A DNA stretch of 64,000 nt from an uncultured Dorea sp. (GCA_910585725.1 CAJUFA010000003.1:62001-126000); one strand, 5' to 3'. Shown: positions 43,777 through 52,657, counted from the stretch's first letter. Numbers and translations: made by a program. Notes: generated by a model not told the origin, from the letters alone.

Positions 43777-43781
43777 AACTT

Positions 43782-43979
43782 CTAAACCAGTATGTCGATA
43801 TTCTCTCCCAGTCCGGGTATAACGGAACCGCTCGCTATCTGTGCCGCCGAATCCAGCATCTCTTCCATCGCCTCGCCGGTCATCTCCATCGTATCCATAA
43901 CCTTGGACATCATAGCGTATCCCACGTTCATCTGCAATCTATCCATAGACATGGCAGTTGATAATGCAGCTATATCCAT
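43782..43979 (-). CDS. YjfB-family small protein
   Basis: 65-aa protein, 'MDIAALSTAMSMDRLQMNVG' and 'SKVMDTMEMTGEAMEEML', the YjfB pattern (function unknown, often in motile or sporulating Firmicutes). Met-rich amphipathic helices and no membrane helix. GGAGG lies eleven bases before the ATG. It has its own promoter and hairpin, so it is monocistronic. Confidence 0.88.
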   Translation of the reverse strand: MDIAALSTAMSMDRLQMNVGYAMMSKVMDTMEMTGEAMEEMLDSAAQIASGSVIPGLGENIDILV

Positions 43980-44071
43980 ACCTTCTCACTCCTCCCTATA
44001 TATTATCCTAAAAATTCTGGTAATCTTTTATAGAAATGTCACTTCCATTACTAATTTCCGTCACTACATCC

Positions 44072-44100
44072 ATTATACCAATAAGTCCCCCATACGTAAA
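44072..44100 (-). promoter_or_regulatory. Probable promoter of yjfB
   Basis: On the minus strand TTTACG, 17-base spacer, TATAAT (44072-44077). The -10 is perfect and the -35 is weak. It sits between the ilvC terminator and yjfB with an approximately 85-base leader. Confidence 0.5.
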
Positions 44101-44121
44101 GACTCTATTTTGAAAAATATA

Positions 44122-44154
44122 ACGCACATTCCGGAATTCTTTCGGAATGTGCGT
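44122..44154 (-). terminator. Intrinsic terminator of ilvC
   Basis: Perfect 12-bp stem ACGCACATTCCG/CGGAATGTGCGT with a nine-base loop, followed on the minus strand by TTATATTTTT, 16 bases after the ilvC stop. Confidence 0.85.
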
Positions 44155-44169
44155 CTTATATTTTCTATA

Positions 44170-45180
44170 TTAATTATTTACCAGCTTGTCTTCATCGCTC
44201 CAGCTATAAAGTTTACGAAGCTCTTCGCCGATCTTCTCGCACTCATGCTCTGCGGCGTTTCTTCTCATAGCGCGGAAATGCGGCGCGCCCACCTTATTCT
44301 CTGTCAGCCATTCTTTTGCGAAACTTCCGTCCTGGATATCTGCAAGAATCTTCTTCATAGCTTTCTTAGTATCTTCTGTGATAATCTTCGGCCCTGTGAT
44401 ATAATCGCCGTACTCTGCCGTATTGGAAATGGAATATCTCATTCCGGCAAAACCAGACTGATAGATCAGGTCTACGATCAGCTTCATCTCATGGATACAC
44501 TCAAAGTAAGCGTTTCTCGGATCATACCCTGCCTCTACAAGAGTCTCAAAACCTGCCTGCATCAGCGCGCATACGCCGCCGCAAAGAACTGCCTGCTCAC
44601 CGAAGAGGTCTGTCTCTGTCTCTGTTCTGAAGTCGGTCTCAAGAACGCCTGCTCTTGCCCCGCCGATTGCCAGTGCATATGCAAGAGCCATATCAAGAGC
44701 TTTACCGGAAGCATCCTGCTCTACGGCTACCAGACAAGGAACACCCTTACCGGCCTGGTACTCGCTTCTTACGGTATGTCCAGGTCCTTTAGGCGCGATC
44801 ATCGTAACATCCACGCCCGCCGGCGGAACGATCTGACCGAAATGAATCGCAAAACCATGAGCAAACATCAGCATATTGCCTTCCTCAAGGTTCGGCGCAA
44901 TATCCTTCGCATACATAGAAGCCTGTAACTCGTCATTGATCAGGATCATTATGATATCGGCTTTCTTTGCCGCTTCAGCCGCCGTATAAACCTCGAATCC
45001 CTGAGCCTCGGCCTTCGCCCATGATTTGCTGCCCTCATACAGACCGATGATCACATGACATCCGGATTCTTTCGCGTTCAGGGCATGCGCGTGTCCCTGG
45101 CTTCCGTAACCGATCACCGCGATCGTCTTTCCTTCCAGTAAGGATAAATTACAATCTTCCTGGTAATAAATTTTTGCCAT
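44170..45180 (-). CDS. ilvC: Ketol-acid reductoisomerase (NADP type, class I)
   Basis: 336-aa enzyme catalysing the second step of valine/isoleucine synthesis. NADPH-binding 'VIGYGSQGHAHALNAKESG' (about 21-39), metal-binding 'DLFGEQAVLCGGV' (about 191-203) and 'YFECIHEMKLIVDLIYQ' (about 226-242). Length fits the short class I form. AGGAGG precedes the ATG. Partner of ilvN upstream (80-base gap containing a small AAACAG/CTGTTT hairpin). Confidence 0.97.
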   Translation of the reverse strand: MAKIYYQEDCNLSLLEGKTIAVIGYGSQGHAHALNAKESGCHVIIGLYEGSKSWAKAEAQGFEVYTAAEAAKKADIIMILINDELQASMYAKDIAPNLEEGNMLMFAHGFAIHFGQIVPPAGVDVTMIAPKGPGHTVRSEYQAGKGVPCLVAVEQDASGKALDMALAYALAIGGARAGVLETDFRTETETDLFGEQAVLCGGVCALMQAGFETLVEAGYDPRNAYFECIHEMKLIVDLIYQSGFAGMRYSISNTAEYGDYITGPKIITEDTKKAMKKILADIQDGSFAKEWLTENKVGAPHFRAMRRNAAEHECEKIGEELRKLYSWSDEDKLVNN

Positions 45181-45260
45181 TTTAGTATTCCTCCTACATT
45201 TTTAAATATTTAATACATGTTGAATTTATATTGTGAAACAGAAAATTCTGTTTTACATGC

Positions 45261-45758
45261 CTAATCAATATATGTAACATCTTTGCTTCCCCGCAGCAAT
45301 CCTGTAATTCCGGTTCTTGCAAGCTCTAAGATCTCGTACCCCTCCAGAAGATTTAAGAACGCCTCAAGTTTCGATTGATTTCCCGTAAGTTCGATAATCA
45401 GGGAATTACTCTCTACGTCTACGATCTTGGCGCGGAAAATATCCGTCACAGAGATGATCTCCGAACGTTCCGACGCGTTTGCACGGACTTTAATCATAAT
45501 CAACTCACGATACACAGATTCTTCCGGATTCAGCACCTTGATCTCAATCACGTCTTCCAATTTTCTGACCTGCTTTTCAATCTGGGACAGAATCAATTCA
45601 TCCCCGGAAGTAACGATGGTGATCCTCGTAAATCTGGGATCGGCGGTTACACCTGCCGTAATACTGTCAATACTATACCCCCGTCTGCTGAAAAGCCCTG
45701 ATATCCGGCTTAATACACCGGATGTGTTATCAACCAATAATGAATAAACTCTTTGCAT
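45261..45758 (-). CDS. ilvN: Acetolactate synthase small (regulatory) subunit
   Basis: 165-aa regulatory subunit with an N-terminal ACT domain 'VYSLLVDNTSGVLSRISGLF' (residues 3-22) followed by 'RRGYSIDSITAGVT' and a C-terminal ACT-like half. It binds branched-chain amino acids and confers feedback control on the large subunit. No ilvB large-subunit gene is in the window, so that partner is elsewhere. GAGG lies before the ATG. Confidence 0.95.
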   Translation of the reverse strand: MQRVYSLLVDNTSGVLSRISGLFSRRGYSIDSITAGVTADPRFTRITIVTSGDELILSQIEKQVRKLEDVIEIKVLNPEESVYRELIMIKVRANASERSEIISVTDIFRAKIVDVESNSLIIELTGNQSKLEAFLNLLEGYEILELARTGITGLLRGSKDVTYID

Positions 45759-45788
45759 AATGCACCTCTTTCTCTGCTAAGTCTTCAA

Positions 45789-45842
45789 AAAACAGAGTGC
45801 GTTCTGTTTTTTTATCATATCAATATCTTCTGGTTTTGTCAA
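45789..45842 (-). promoter_or_regulatory. ilvN-ilvC promoter with a hairpin at the transcript 5' end
   Basis: TTGACA (45837-45842), 17-base spacer, TATGAT (45814-45819) on the minus strand. The start point falls near 45807, so the RNA would begin with a hairpin AAAACAGA-gtgcgt-TCTGTTTT (45788-45812), followed by six U. This hairpin may also terminate readthrough from the kinase gene. No T-box is visible. Confidence 0.7.
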
Positions 45843-45887
45843 GTAAAACTCTAAACAAACTTTAAGATTGAAAGGTTTAAAATTCTA

Positions 45888-47549
45888 TTAAGCCAGACTG
45901 AATTGAATGGCAATGGAAAACTCGCTTCCCTTGCCTTCTTCACTTTTCACACTAATGGATCCCCCCATGGTCTCTACGATATTTCTGGTAATTGCAAGAC
46001 CAAGTCCCATTCCCGATCCCCCGCCGGGAATTGCAGTATGCTTTCTCTCAAAAGGATCAAAAATGAGTTCCAAGAATTCTTTATTTATGCCAATACCTGT
46101 ATCCCGCACCTTGAATATGTAGAAACCATACCCTTCAGGGGCGCCTTGAGACTCGGTGAGAGATACGCTGATCCTTCCTCCGGCCGGTGTGAATTTCAAT
46201 GCGTTGCCTGTGAGGTTCATCAACGCCTGAGTTAATTGCTGACGGTCACAGAAGACATTCTCGTGCACAAGTCCGCTGCATTCTACAGACAACTCAAGCT
46301 GCCTGATCTTCGTCTCCGCACGAACGATAGACTCCAAATCCCAAAGAATATCCGGCAGTACACAGGAGGTCTCGTTGATATCCATTTTTCCGCTCTCAAT
46401 ATGGCTGATATCCAGCAGATTATCAATGAGAACCTGCAAATCATTGGCAGCCGACATAACCTTATCCAGATACTTTGCCGCCTGTATTTTATTGTCTATA
46501 TGCTTTTTGGCCAAAGTGGTAAAACCTGTGACCGCGTTCATAGGATTACGAAGTTCATGGGACATATTGTGCAAGAATATGCTTCTGGCCTGTTTGGCCT
46601 GCTGGGCCTGCTGCAAAGCATCCTCCAAAAGTTTTCGCTGAGCGTTCAGCGTCTCGTCCGTCAGCTTCTGACGGGTAATATCCACAAATATACCCACATA
46701 GATACCGGGCGACCCGTCTTCCCGCCGGGACAACTTGCCCGCCGTCCGAAACCACCGCCATCCCTGGTCCTTTGTAAGCATCCGATACTCTACGGAATAA
46801 GATTTCTTCCCCGTGTAATCGGCAATGGTGTCGTAAAACTCTTTCATAACGTACTCTTTGTCTTCCTCGTGAATCAGATCGGACCAGGACTCTAATACAT
46901 TCGGAAAATCCGTCTCATCATGATACCCTAGCATGATGCGGTACTCTTCGCTCCAATTCACGCTGACCAGCTCTCCCAGTCTGTTGAACTCCATAGACCA
47001 CATGCCGGAACTTAGAATCTCGTTTACCATACGCAGCGCCATGGTTTCGTGTTCTAACTGCCTTAATACTTCCAGCCGCTCCCGGGCCATCTGAACTGCG
47101 CGGGCGTCGCTCAGTTCCCTTAGATGCCGCTCGGTTGCGTCCTCTACAAAGACATAGAACACATCCCCATAGAGACTGGTATGGACAAAGCGGCCGTAAT
47201 CCCGGATCCAACGGATCGCGCCGTCTTTACGGATGATACGATACTCTACATAATCTACCCCTCTACTGCTCATTGAGATCTGGTTACGGATACTTTCCTC
47301 TACGTTTTGCAAGTCCTCCGGGTGCACCAGCCCCCGAAAAGATCTTCCAATATACTCCATAAATTCTTCCTTACTGCTGCATCCGAATATATTGACCAAC
47401 GCCTGATTCACGTAGATCACTTTCTCATCTGCGTCTGCGTGGTAAATAAAAAAACCGCCAGGCATTCCGTCTGTAATCTGTTCGATGGCAGGAAGTGTCT
47501 GTTCGTTTAACTCTAACGGAAGAATCCGCCTTTTTTCATATTCATTCAT
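45888..47549 (-). CDS. PAS-domain sensor histidine kinase (orphan, soluble)
   Basis: 553-aa kinase without membrane helices: two PAS domains (about 20-150 and 175-290, with PAC ending 'GIYVGIFVDITRQKLTDE'), a short coiled coil, HisKA with the phospho-His in 'FLHNMSHELRNPMNAVTGF' (about 325-343), then HATPase 'ALMNLTGNALKFTPAGGR' (N box), 'KVRDTGIGI' and 'GSGMGLGLAITRNIVETMGG'. No response regulator gene is adjacent. The first PAS begins 'GGFFIYHADADEKVIYVN', found in many gut Clostridia hybrid kinases. Signal unknown. GAGGGG before the ATG. Confidence 0.92.
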   Translation of the reverse strand: MNEYEKRRILPLELNEQTLPAIEQITDGMPGGFFIYHADADEKVIYVNQALVNIFGCSSKEEFMEYIGRSFRGLVHPEDLQNVEESIRNQISMSSRGVDYVEYRIIRKDGAIRWIRDYGRFVHTSLYGDVFYVFVEDATERHLRELSDARAVQMARERLEVLRQLEHETMALRMVNEILSSGMWSMEFNRLGELVSVNWSEEYRIMLGYHDETDFPNVLESWSDLIHEEDKEYVMKEFYDTIADYTGKKSYSVEYRMLTKDQGWRWFRTAGKLSRREDGSPGIYVGIFVDITRQKLTDETLNAQRKLLEDALQQAQQAKQARSIFLHNMSHELRNPMNAVTGFTTLAKKHIDNKIQAAKYLDKVMSAANDLQVLIDNLLDISHIESGKMDINETSCVLPDILWDLESIVRAETKIRQLELSVECSGLVHENVFCDRQQLTQALMNLTGNALKFTPAGGRISVSLTESQGAPEGYGFYIFKVRDTGIGINKEFLELIFDPFERKHTAIPGGGSGMGLGLAITRNIVETMGGSISVKSEEGKGSEFSIAIQFSLA

Positions 47550-47632
47550 ATCACGTTTCCCCTCGCTTTAAATGGCCTTCTAACCTAAGATAATTTTACC
47601 ACCTAATACACTTCGGCGCAATAGAAAAACAC

Positions 47633-47769
47633 TTGTTACTGTTCACTCCGTTCACAGTAACAGTCGCAAATCCATTTAAAATTCGCTTCGCGAATGGAAT
47701 TTGCTCACACCTGAATCATTTTCTTACGGACTTTGCAGTAAATGCAAAGTCCTGTGTGAACAGTAACAA
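47633..47769. repeat. 137-bp inverted-repeat element (MITE/REP-like)
   Basis: In the 327-base gap between the kinase and acetyltransferase genes. Ends are exact 14-base inverted repeats TTGTTACTGTTCAC and GTGAACAGTAACAA. Inside are a further copy of TTCACAGTAACAG, a GAATTTTA/ATTCGC-GCGAAT hairpin, and a perfect GGACTTTGCA/TGCAAAGTCC hairpin. ACACTT occurs on both flanks. No protein frame is credible inside; the rest of the gap is AT-rich and holds the downstream promoter. Confidence 0.7.
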
Positions 47770-47808
47770 ACACTTCACATCGTCTCCTCTTCATTTTAGC
47801 AAACATAC

Positions 47809-47837
47809 TTGCCTGATATGAAACAAAATGTTACTAT
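47809..47837 (+). promoter_or_regulatory. Probable promoter of the acetyltransferase gene
   Basis: TTGCCT (47809-47814), 17-base spacer, TACTAT (47832-47837), about 35 bases before the AGGAGG ribosome site of the plus-strand acetyltransferase gene. Confidence 0.5.
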
Positions 47838-47876
47838 TGGAACCATAAGAGCAACCTTTATGAGGAGGAAAATAAT

Positions 47877-48497
47877 ATGAGTACAATGAAAGAACGAATG
47901 CACACCGGAGAGATCTATCTGCCGGGAGATGACGAGATACTGGAAGTTCAGTTCCAGTGGTTAGACCGTCTCTATGATTATAATATGACGCGTCCGACAG
48001 AAGCCGCAAAACGTCAGTCTCTGCTCAAGGAGATGTTTGCCGAAATAGGCGATAACTGTTATATCGAACCTCCGCTTCATGCAAATCAGGGCGGCGCTTT
48101 TGTTCATTTCGGAAAAAATGTCTATGCGAACTTTAATCTGACGCTGGTAGACGACACACATATCTATGTGGGAGATTATACGATGTTCGGACCGAACGTT
48201 ACACTTGCAACCGCAGGACACCCTATCCTTCCAGAACTTCGCGAAGCCTATGGTTACCAGTTTAATATGCCCGTCCATATCGGAAAGAACTGCTGGCTTG
48301 GAGCAGGCGTAATCGTACTGCCAGGCGTCACGATCGGTGATAATACAGTAATCGGAGCAGGAAGTATCGTCACAAAGGACATCCCGCCGAATGTCGTTGC
48401 CGTTGGGAATCCATGCAAGGTGCTGCGCAAGATAAACGAACATGACAAAGAATATTATTATAAAGACAGGAAAATCCCGAAGGATCTCCTGCCTTAA
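47877..48497 (+). CDS. maa: Maltose/galactoside-type sugar O-acetyltransferase
   Basis: 206-aa left-handed beta-helix enzyme that acetylates sugars from acetyl-CoA. N-terminal Mac domain 'MHTGEIYLPGDDEILE', then hexapeptide repeats; catalytic His in 'TLATAGHPILPELR' (about residue 121), 'IGKNCWLGAGVIVLPGVTIG' and 'VVAVGNPCKVLRKI'. AGGAGG is eight bases before the ATG. Isolated on the plus strand, convergent with the NSS transporter gene (17-base gap). Confidence 0.95.
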   Translation: MSTMKERMHTGEIYLPGDDEILEVQFQWLDRLYDYNMTRPTEAAKRQSLLKEMFAEIGDNCYIEPPLHANQGGAFVHFGKNVYANFNLTLVDDTHIYVGDYTMFGPNVTLATAGHPILPELREAYGYQFNMPVHIGKNCWLGAGVIVLPGVTIGDNTVIGAGSIVTKDIPPNVVAVGNPCKVLRKINEHDKEYYYKDRKIPKDLLP

Positions 48498-48514
48498 AAA
48501 CGAATAATATATCA

Positions 48515-49876
48515 TTATCCAAGAAAACCGAATACATTAAGAAATACGATGATCATAAAGATGGGGATAACCGCTGTGGTAAGCAGTTTTTCAAAGCTTT
48601 TAAGCTTTCCGTCCCGGCCGTCATGGAACAGCTCTTTCTCATAAGCGTCGAATCCCCATACTTTCGCAACAAACACGCAGGTAAGCAGACATCCCAACGG
48701 AAGGAGCACGTATCCTGTAAAACAGTCAAGCCAGTCGTAAAGACCGTACATCTCAAGACCGGTAAAACTCGGCCACGGCAGTTTAAATCCTTCTAACGGT
48801 CCAAATCCGAGAGATACCAGGATATTTCCGACAAATATAATGACAGATACGGCAATCACTCCTTTTTTACGTCCCATCTGAAGCTTTTCTTCAAAAGTCT
48901 TGACCGAGATCTCGAAGAATGTAAACAAAGATGAAAATACTGCAAACATAACTCCTATAAAGAACAATGAGCCAATGAGCCTTCCTCCCGGGAGACTTCC
49001 ATAGATTTCCGCCATAACATCGAATAAAAGAGCCGGACCTTTCGTAACATCCATTCCTGCGCCGAACGCAGTAGGGATTACCACGAAACCTGCCAGTATC
49101 GCAGCCAGCGTATCCATAATACTTACCATGACGGCGTCGCTCTTAAGATTGCTGGAATCGGATATGTTTGCTCCAAGGGTCGTAAAGATTCCCCACCCTA
49201 TTCCGACGGAGAACAATACCTGCGTCACGGCGTCCGCAAAAACTTTAAAATTAAAATGTCTGAAATTCGGCACCAGGTAATATTTTAAGCCTTCTACCGC
49301 ATTCGGCAATGTAACGCACGCATAGACCGCGCAGAAGATCAAGATTACGAACAAGATCGGCATAATAACCGACGTTATCTTCTCCACGATCTCTGTAATA
49401 CCAAAAAGCAACAGGAAGGAAGTAATGAGCATAACGATAAATGCCCAGATAATCGGTTCCACCGGTTTACTGATAAATCCGTTAAAGAATACATTGGTAT
49501 CTTTGCCGAAATCGCCGCTGGTAATAAATTGAACCGCATATTTCAGCACCCATCCGCCGACTACTACGTAAAACATATTGATCCCCAGCGTACAGAGATT
49601 GGCAATCCATCCTACAAATCCCCACTTCTTACTAACCTTCTCATATACCGACACGGTATCGGATTTACCGAAACGACCGATCGCAGTCTCCATCTCCACC
49701 ATCGGATGAGCCATCAGCACAATGATAATAATGTAAGTAACGAGGAAGATTCCTCCGCCCCCTCTGTATGCCAGATACGGGAATTTCCATATATTTCCTA
49801 ATCCGATCGCCGCACCTGCCGCAACCATAATGTATCCAAAACGTGATTTAAAATGAGCCTGTCCGTTGTTACTCAT
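48515..49876 (-). CDS. NSS-family sodium-dependent amino-acid transporter
   Basis: 453-aa transporter of the SLC6/NSS (LeuT) fold with 11-12 helices. TM1 'GAAIGLGNIWKFPYLAYRGG' (about 16-35) is the Na/substrate site signature; 'GINMFYVVVGGWVLKYAVQF' is TM3. LeuT-type bacterial members carry small amino acids. It begins 24 bases after the GrdB-type gene with AAAGGAGGG before the ATG, so it is the third gene of the reductase operon and plausibly imports its substrate (glycine, sarcosine or betaine; inference). Confidence 0.92.
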   Translation of the reverse strand: MSNNGQAHFKSRFGYIMVAAGAAIGLGNIWKFPYLAYRGGGGIFLVTYIIIIVLMAHPMVEMETAIGRFGKSDTVSVYEKVSKKWGFVGWIANLCTLGINMFYVVVGGWVLKYAVQFITSGDFGKDTNVFFNGFISKPVEPIIWAFIVMLITSFLLLFGITEIVEKITSVIMPILFVILIFCAVYACVTLPNAVEGLKYYLVPNFRHFNFKVFADAVTQVLFSVGIGWGIFTTLGANISDSSNLKSDAVMVSIMDTLAAILAGFVVIPTAFGAGMDVTKGPALLFDVMAEIYGSLPGGRLIGSLFFIGVMFAVFSSLFTFFEISVKTFEEKLQMGRKKGVIAVSVIIFVGNILVSLGFGPLEGFKLPWPSFTGLEMYGLYDWLDCFTGYVLLPLGCLLTCVFVAKVWGFDAYEKELFHDGRDGKLKSFEKLLTTAVIPIFMIIVFLNVFGFLG

Positions 49877-49900
49877 AGAATCCCTCCTTTCAAAAATAAA

Positions 49901-51217
49901 CTATATATCTTTGTCAAAAACCGTCTGATCCGTAACCGGAATCTGAAGCGCTTTCAATGCTCTTTTCACCATCCTTTTACGAATCTTTTTAGAATCTGTT
50001 TCTCCTTGTGTCGGATCTCCCAGCGGATACGGAATACCTACGCCTGGGATGATTCTGTTCGCCCCGATCGTCCTTGAGATAGGAACAACCGTCGCCATAT
50101 GTACAACCGGTATGCCATACTTCTCTATACCTTTTACCATCGTTGCGCCGCAACGAGTGCAGGTACCTCATGTGCTGACGAGGATTACGCCGTCTACATG
50201 CTCGTCTATGAATTTCTGTCCGATGGAATCTCCGAATTTTGCTGCGGAACCCGTAGCCGTACCGGTACCTGTCGTAGTACAGAAATAATTCACCAGTTCG
50301 CCGAACTCTCCTTCCTTCTCCAATTCGCGGAGAACATCAAGGGGTACGACCAGATTCGGGTTCTTCATAACGAACTGCCTGTCATATCCTCCGTGAATCG
50401 TTGTAAAATCCTCCGGAGACATGCTTTCCATGCCCTCGATAGAATATACCCCGTATTTGGTGGCGTTGGAAGATTCAATATGATCCGGGTTCCCCTGTGG
50501 TACGACGCCTCCTGACGTAACTACCGCAATCCTGGCATGCTTCATATCCGTAATCGCGTCTGCCGGAGACACACGATCGAACTTCGGCATAGGAAGATCC
50601 GTCTCAAAAGGCTCTCCCGCCATCTTCTTGATCAACATATCCATACCGCGTGTCGCGCCCCTCTTCTCGGCGAAATAATTCACGCGGATGCCCCGCTCCA
50701 GATATCCTTCCACAGACGGACCGAGGATCTCTTCTCCCGCAGCCATCTTTTTGATCAGATTCACGATCTTGGGCAGGCTTTTTCTGAGAGTTGCAGCCGA
50801 ATTGCCGGTCCGCACCGTGATAATGTCTTTCCTGAACATATCCGCCCCCGGATTCTCTTCATACATACCGGTTAAGACCGGTATCGCAAGCCTTTCTTCC
50901 ACCGCCTTACAGATCGTGCCGCAAGCCACGCCGTAACGTCCCGCATTGAAAGCCGGACCCGCCACAAATACATCCGGTTCGTATTTTTTTACCATCTCGA
51001 TGATAGAGTCTGTTGCAGCGTCAAGATTTTCCCCAAAATAATTATCTCCGCAGATCACGGTCGCCACAATATCATAATCCTCCCCCAGAGCCTGGGCAAG
51101 CGCAAGACCCGGACCGATCTTTTCTTCTCTGACTTCCGGTTCAAAACCGGCCTTCTCCTCTCCGCCGATACCGCCAAAGAACTGATTGAGATAATGAACG
51201 ATTTTATATTTTGCCAT
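49901..51217 (-). CDS. GrdB-type glycine/sarcosine/betaine reductase component B selenoprotein (Sec350)
   Basis: 438-aa catalytic subunit read through an in-frame UGA (50168-50170). Before it the protein carries GrdB signatures 'GPAFNAGRYGVACG', 'TSGGVVPQGNPDHIESS' and 'IHGGYDRQFV'; after it the frame continues 'GTCTRCGATMVKGIEKYGIP' to a TAG at 49901, giving the UxxC redox pair expected for component B. Without readthrough the protein would lose 88 conserved residues. Component B binds the substrate amine and transfers a carboxymethyl group to the selenol of GrdA. Whether this is the glycine (GrdB), sarcosine (GrdF) or betaine (GrdH) version cannot be told by eye. It is 20 bases downstream of the GrdE-type gene. 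Confidence 0.93.
50140..50170 (-). promoter_or_regulatory. UGA(Sec) codon and SECIS-like hairpin
   Basis: The UGA is at 50168-50170. Starting 12 bases downstream, TCGTTGC-GGC-GCAACGA (50140-50156) forms a perfect 7-bp stem with a three-base loop about 20 bases after the UGA, which fits bacterial SECIS spacing. Confidence 0.75.
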
Positions 51218-51237
51218 AGTCTCTAAAATCCCCTTTC

Positions 51238-52527
51238 TTAATATCCTCTTGCAGCCAATGTATTGAATCCATTCGCAATCGTAGACGCAATGATGATCTG
51301 AATCTCTGCTTCAAAAGAACCGTCTTCATTAATGCAGCCGGCCCATCCGCCGATCTGGCTTTCGATATAATCCTGCATGCCGATAACCTTCTCCATAGCA
51401 GGGAACTGAAGCGTCATATTTCCCTGCCCGCAGGAGGCAAGCGCCGTCGCCTCGTCACAGGTATCGGCCAGAGACTGGGACTTTCCGTCCTTCCCGGGGA
51501 ATTCATCCGTGATCAGCACCACCTTCGTTCCTTTGCGCTCTACCTTCCGGCAATTCATCATGAGATCCGTATCCGGATTCCCATAACCTTCTTCCGTGAT
51601 CAGCACGCCGTCTAATTCCATCCATTCCGCAAGCTTGGCTACCATATCCGAATGCCGTTCCTTATCTGCGAGAAAAACATTCTCGTTGGTCAGGATCACT
51701 CCCATAAAATTGATCTCTTTCCCATGCCGTTTATAACATTCGTCGATAACCGGATTGTGCAGATGATGGTAAGTCGTGACTTTGTCACACGGAGCGACAC
51801 AGTTTCCCGATACAATAGCCCCGTCCATGATCTCCGTCGGATACATGAAGGTCGGAACAAACTGCTTGGCGTCCACGCCATAATAATAAGTATCATGCAG
51901 GAGTCCCTGAGACTGCAGCATATGTACATACCCTACCTTGGGAAGATCCGGATATTGCGCCGCCTGCTTAAAGACCGGTTTTGTCTCATATACTTCCAGC
52001 GTATCAGGCTCCATATTCTTCGCCGTTTCTCCCAGATAAGAAGCTACTTTAAGTCCCGCCAACCGTCCGGCCCTCTCATATATATGCGTCTCAAGTCCTT
52101 CCTTCGGCTCGATGACGACGCACAGATTCACAGTCCTGGAAAACGGGCAGTAATCGGCCGCAGGACCGCTCATATCGATAACGCCCTCCTGGAAACCAAC
52201 GATCCTTCCAACCGTGACGACGCAGCATCCATCCAGCGCGTGCGTCCGCCCTTCTCCAACGCCTGGGGATACTTTTCCGATTACACCAGGGAAGATTTCT
52301 CCGCCGCCGCTTACTTTCACGCGGGGTTCAATGACATCCTTCACAGGTGTGATTCTCGTTGCGTCTCCGGGTCTGGCAATATCCAGATGACATTGAAGAA
52401 GTTTGTCGTCCTCCAGCACCAACGACTCCACTTCTTCTTTGTGTACATAGAGAATATGATCTTCTATGTAAGTTTTGTCTGCAAATTGGATGTCTTTGAT
52501 CTCAATCTTGCCGAGTTCCAATTTCAT
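51238..52527 (-). CDS. GrdE-type component B proprotein (glycine/sarcosine/betaine reductase)
   Basis: 429-aa proprotein of component B. In this family self-cleavage at an internal Cys gives two subunits, one with an N-terminal pyruvoyl group that forms a Schiff base with the substrate amine. The cleavage region is visible as 'IVSGNCVAPCDKVTTYHHLH', with the candidate Cys at residue 243, close to Cys242 reported for GrdE. N-terminal landmarks 'PRVKVSGGGEIFPGVIG' and 'GEGRTHALDGCCVVTVGRIV' also match. Paralogue (GrdE, GrdG or GrdI) not resolvable. AGGAGG precedes the ATG; it is first gene of the grdE-grdB-transporter unit. Confidence 0.92.
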   Translation of the reverse strand: MKLELGKIEIKDIQFADKTYIEDHILYVHKEEVESLVLEDDKLLQCHLDIARPGDATRITPVKDVIEPRVKVSGGGEIFPGVIGKVSPGVGEGRTHALDGCCVVTVGRIVGFQEGVIDMSGPAADYCPFSRTVNLCVVIEPKEGLETHIYERAGRLAGLKVASYLGETAKNMEPDTLEVYETKPVFKQAAQYPDLPKVGYVHMLQSQGLLHDTYYYGVDAKQFVPTFMYPTEIMDGAIVSGNCVAPCDKVTTYHHLHNPVIDECYKRHGKEINFMGVILTNENVFLADKERHSDMVAKLAEWMELDGVLITEEGYGNPDTDLMMNCRKVERKGTKVVLITDEFPGKDGKSQSLADTCDEATALASCGQGNMTLQFPAMEKVIGMQDYIESQIGGWAGCINEDGSFEAEIQIIIASTIANGFNTLAARGY

Positions 52528-52602
52528 TTAAGTTACCTCCTTTTCGTCTTAATATTCTTCCGTCTAATTTAAAAGACAGAAATACTTTTTTAGATACATT
52601 TT

Positions 52603-52618
52603 TGTAATCGCGATAACA
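52603..52618. promoter_or_regulatory. Downstream operator box of the grd promoter
   Basis: TGTAATCGCGATAACA, a 16-bp palindrome with one mismatched pair, in the 5' leader about 40 bases after the predicted start point. Its core TAATCGCGATAACATT recurs exactly 63 bp away. Confidence 0.65.
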
Positions 52619-52657
52619 TTACTAAAAAAAAATAATCTCTCGCTGTGAATTGTATAT

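Noticed and set aside
43792..44928. 378-aa plus-strand ORF opposite ilvC and yjfB
   Set aside because: Antisense shadow: it crosses two clear minus-strand genes and the ilvC terminator, and has the Cys/Ile-rich, low-complexity look of reverse-strand reading.
49901..50140. Separate 79-aa minus-strand ORF beginning MVKGIEKYG
   Set aside because: It is the C-terminal part of the GrdB-type selenoprotein in the same frame after the UGA; it has no ribosome site of its own.
51652..52572. 306-aa plus-strand ORF opposite the GrdE-type gene
   Set aside because: Fully antisense to a conserved gene; composition is unlike a protein and there is no ribosome site.
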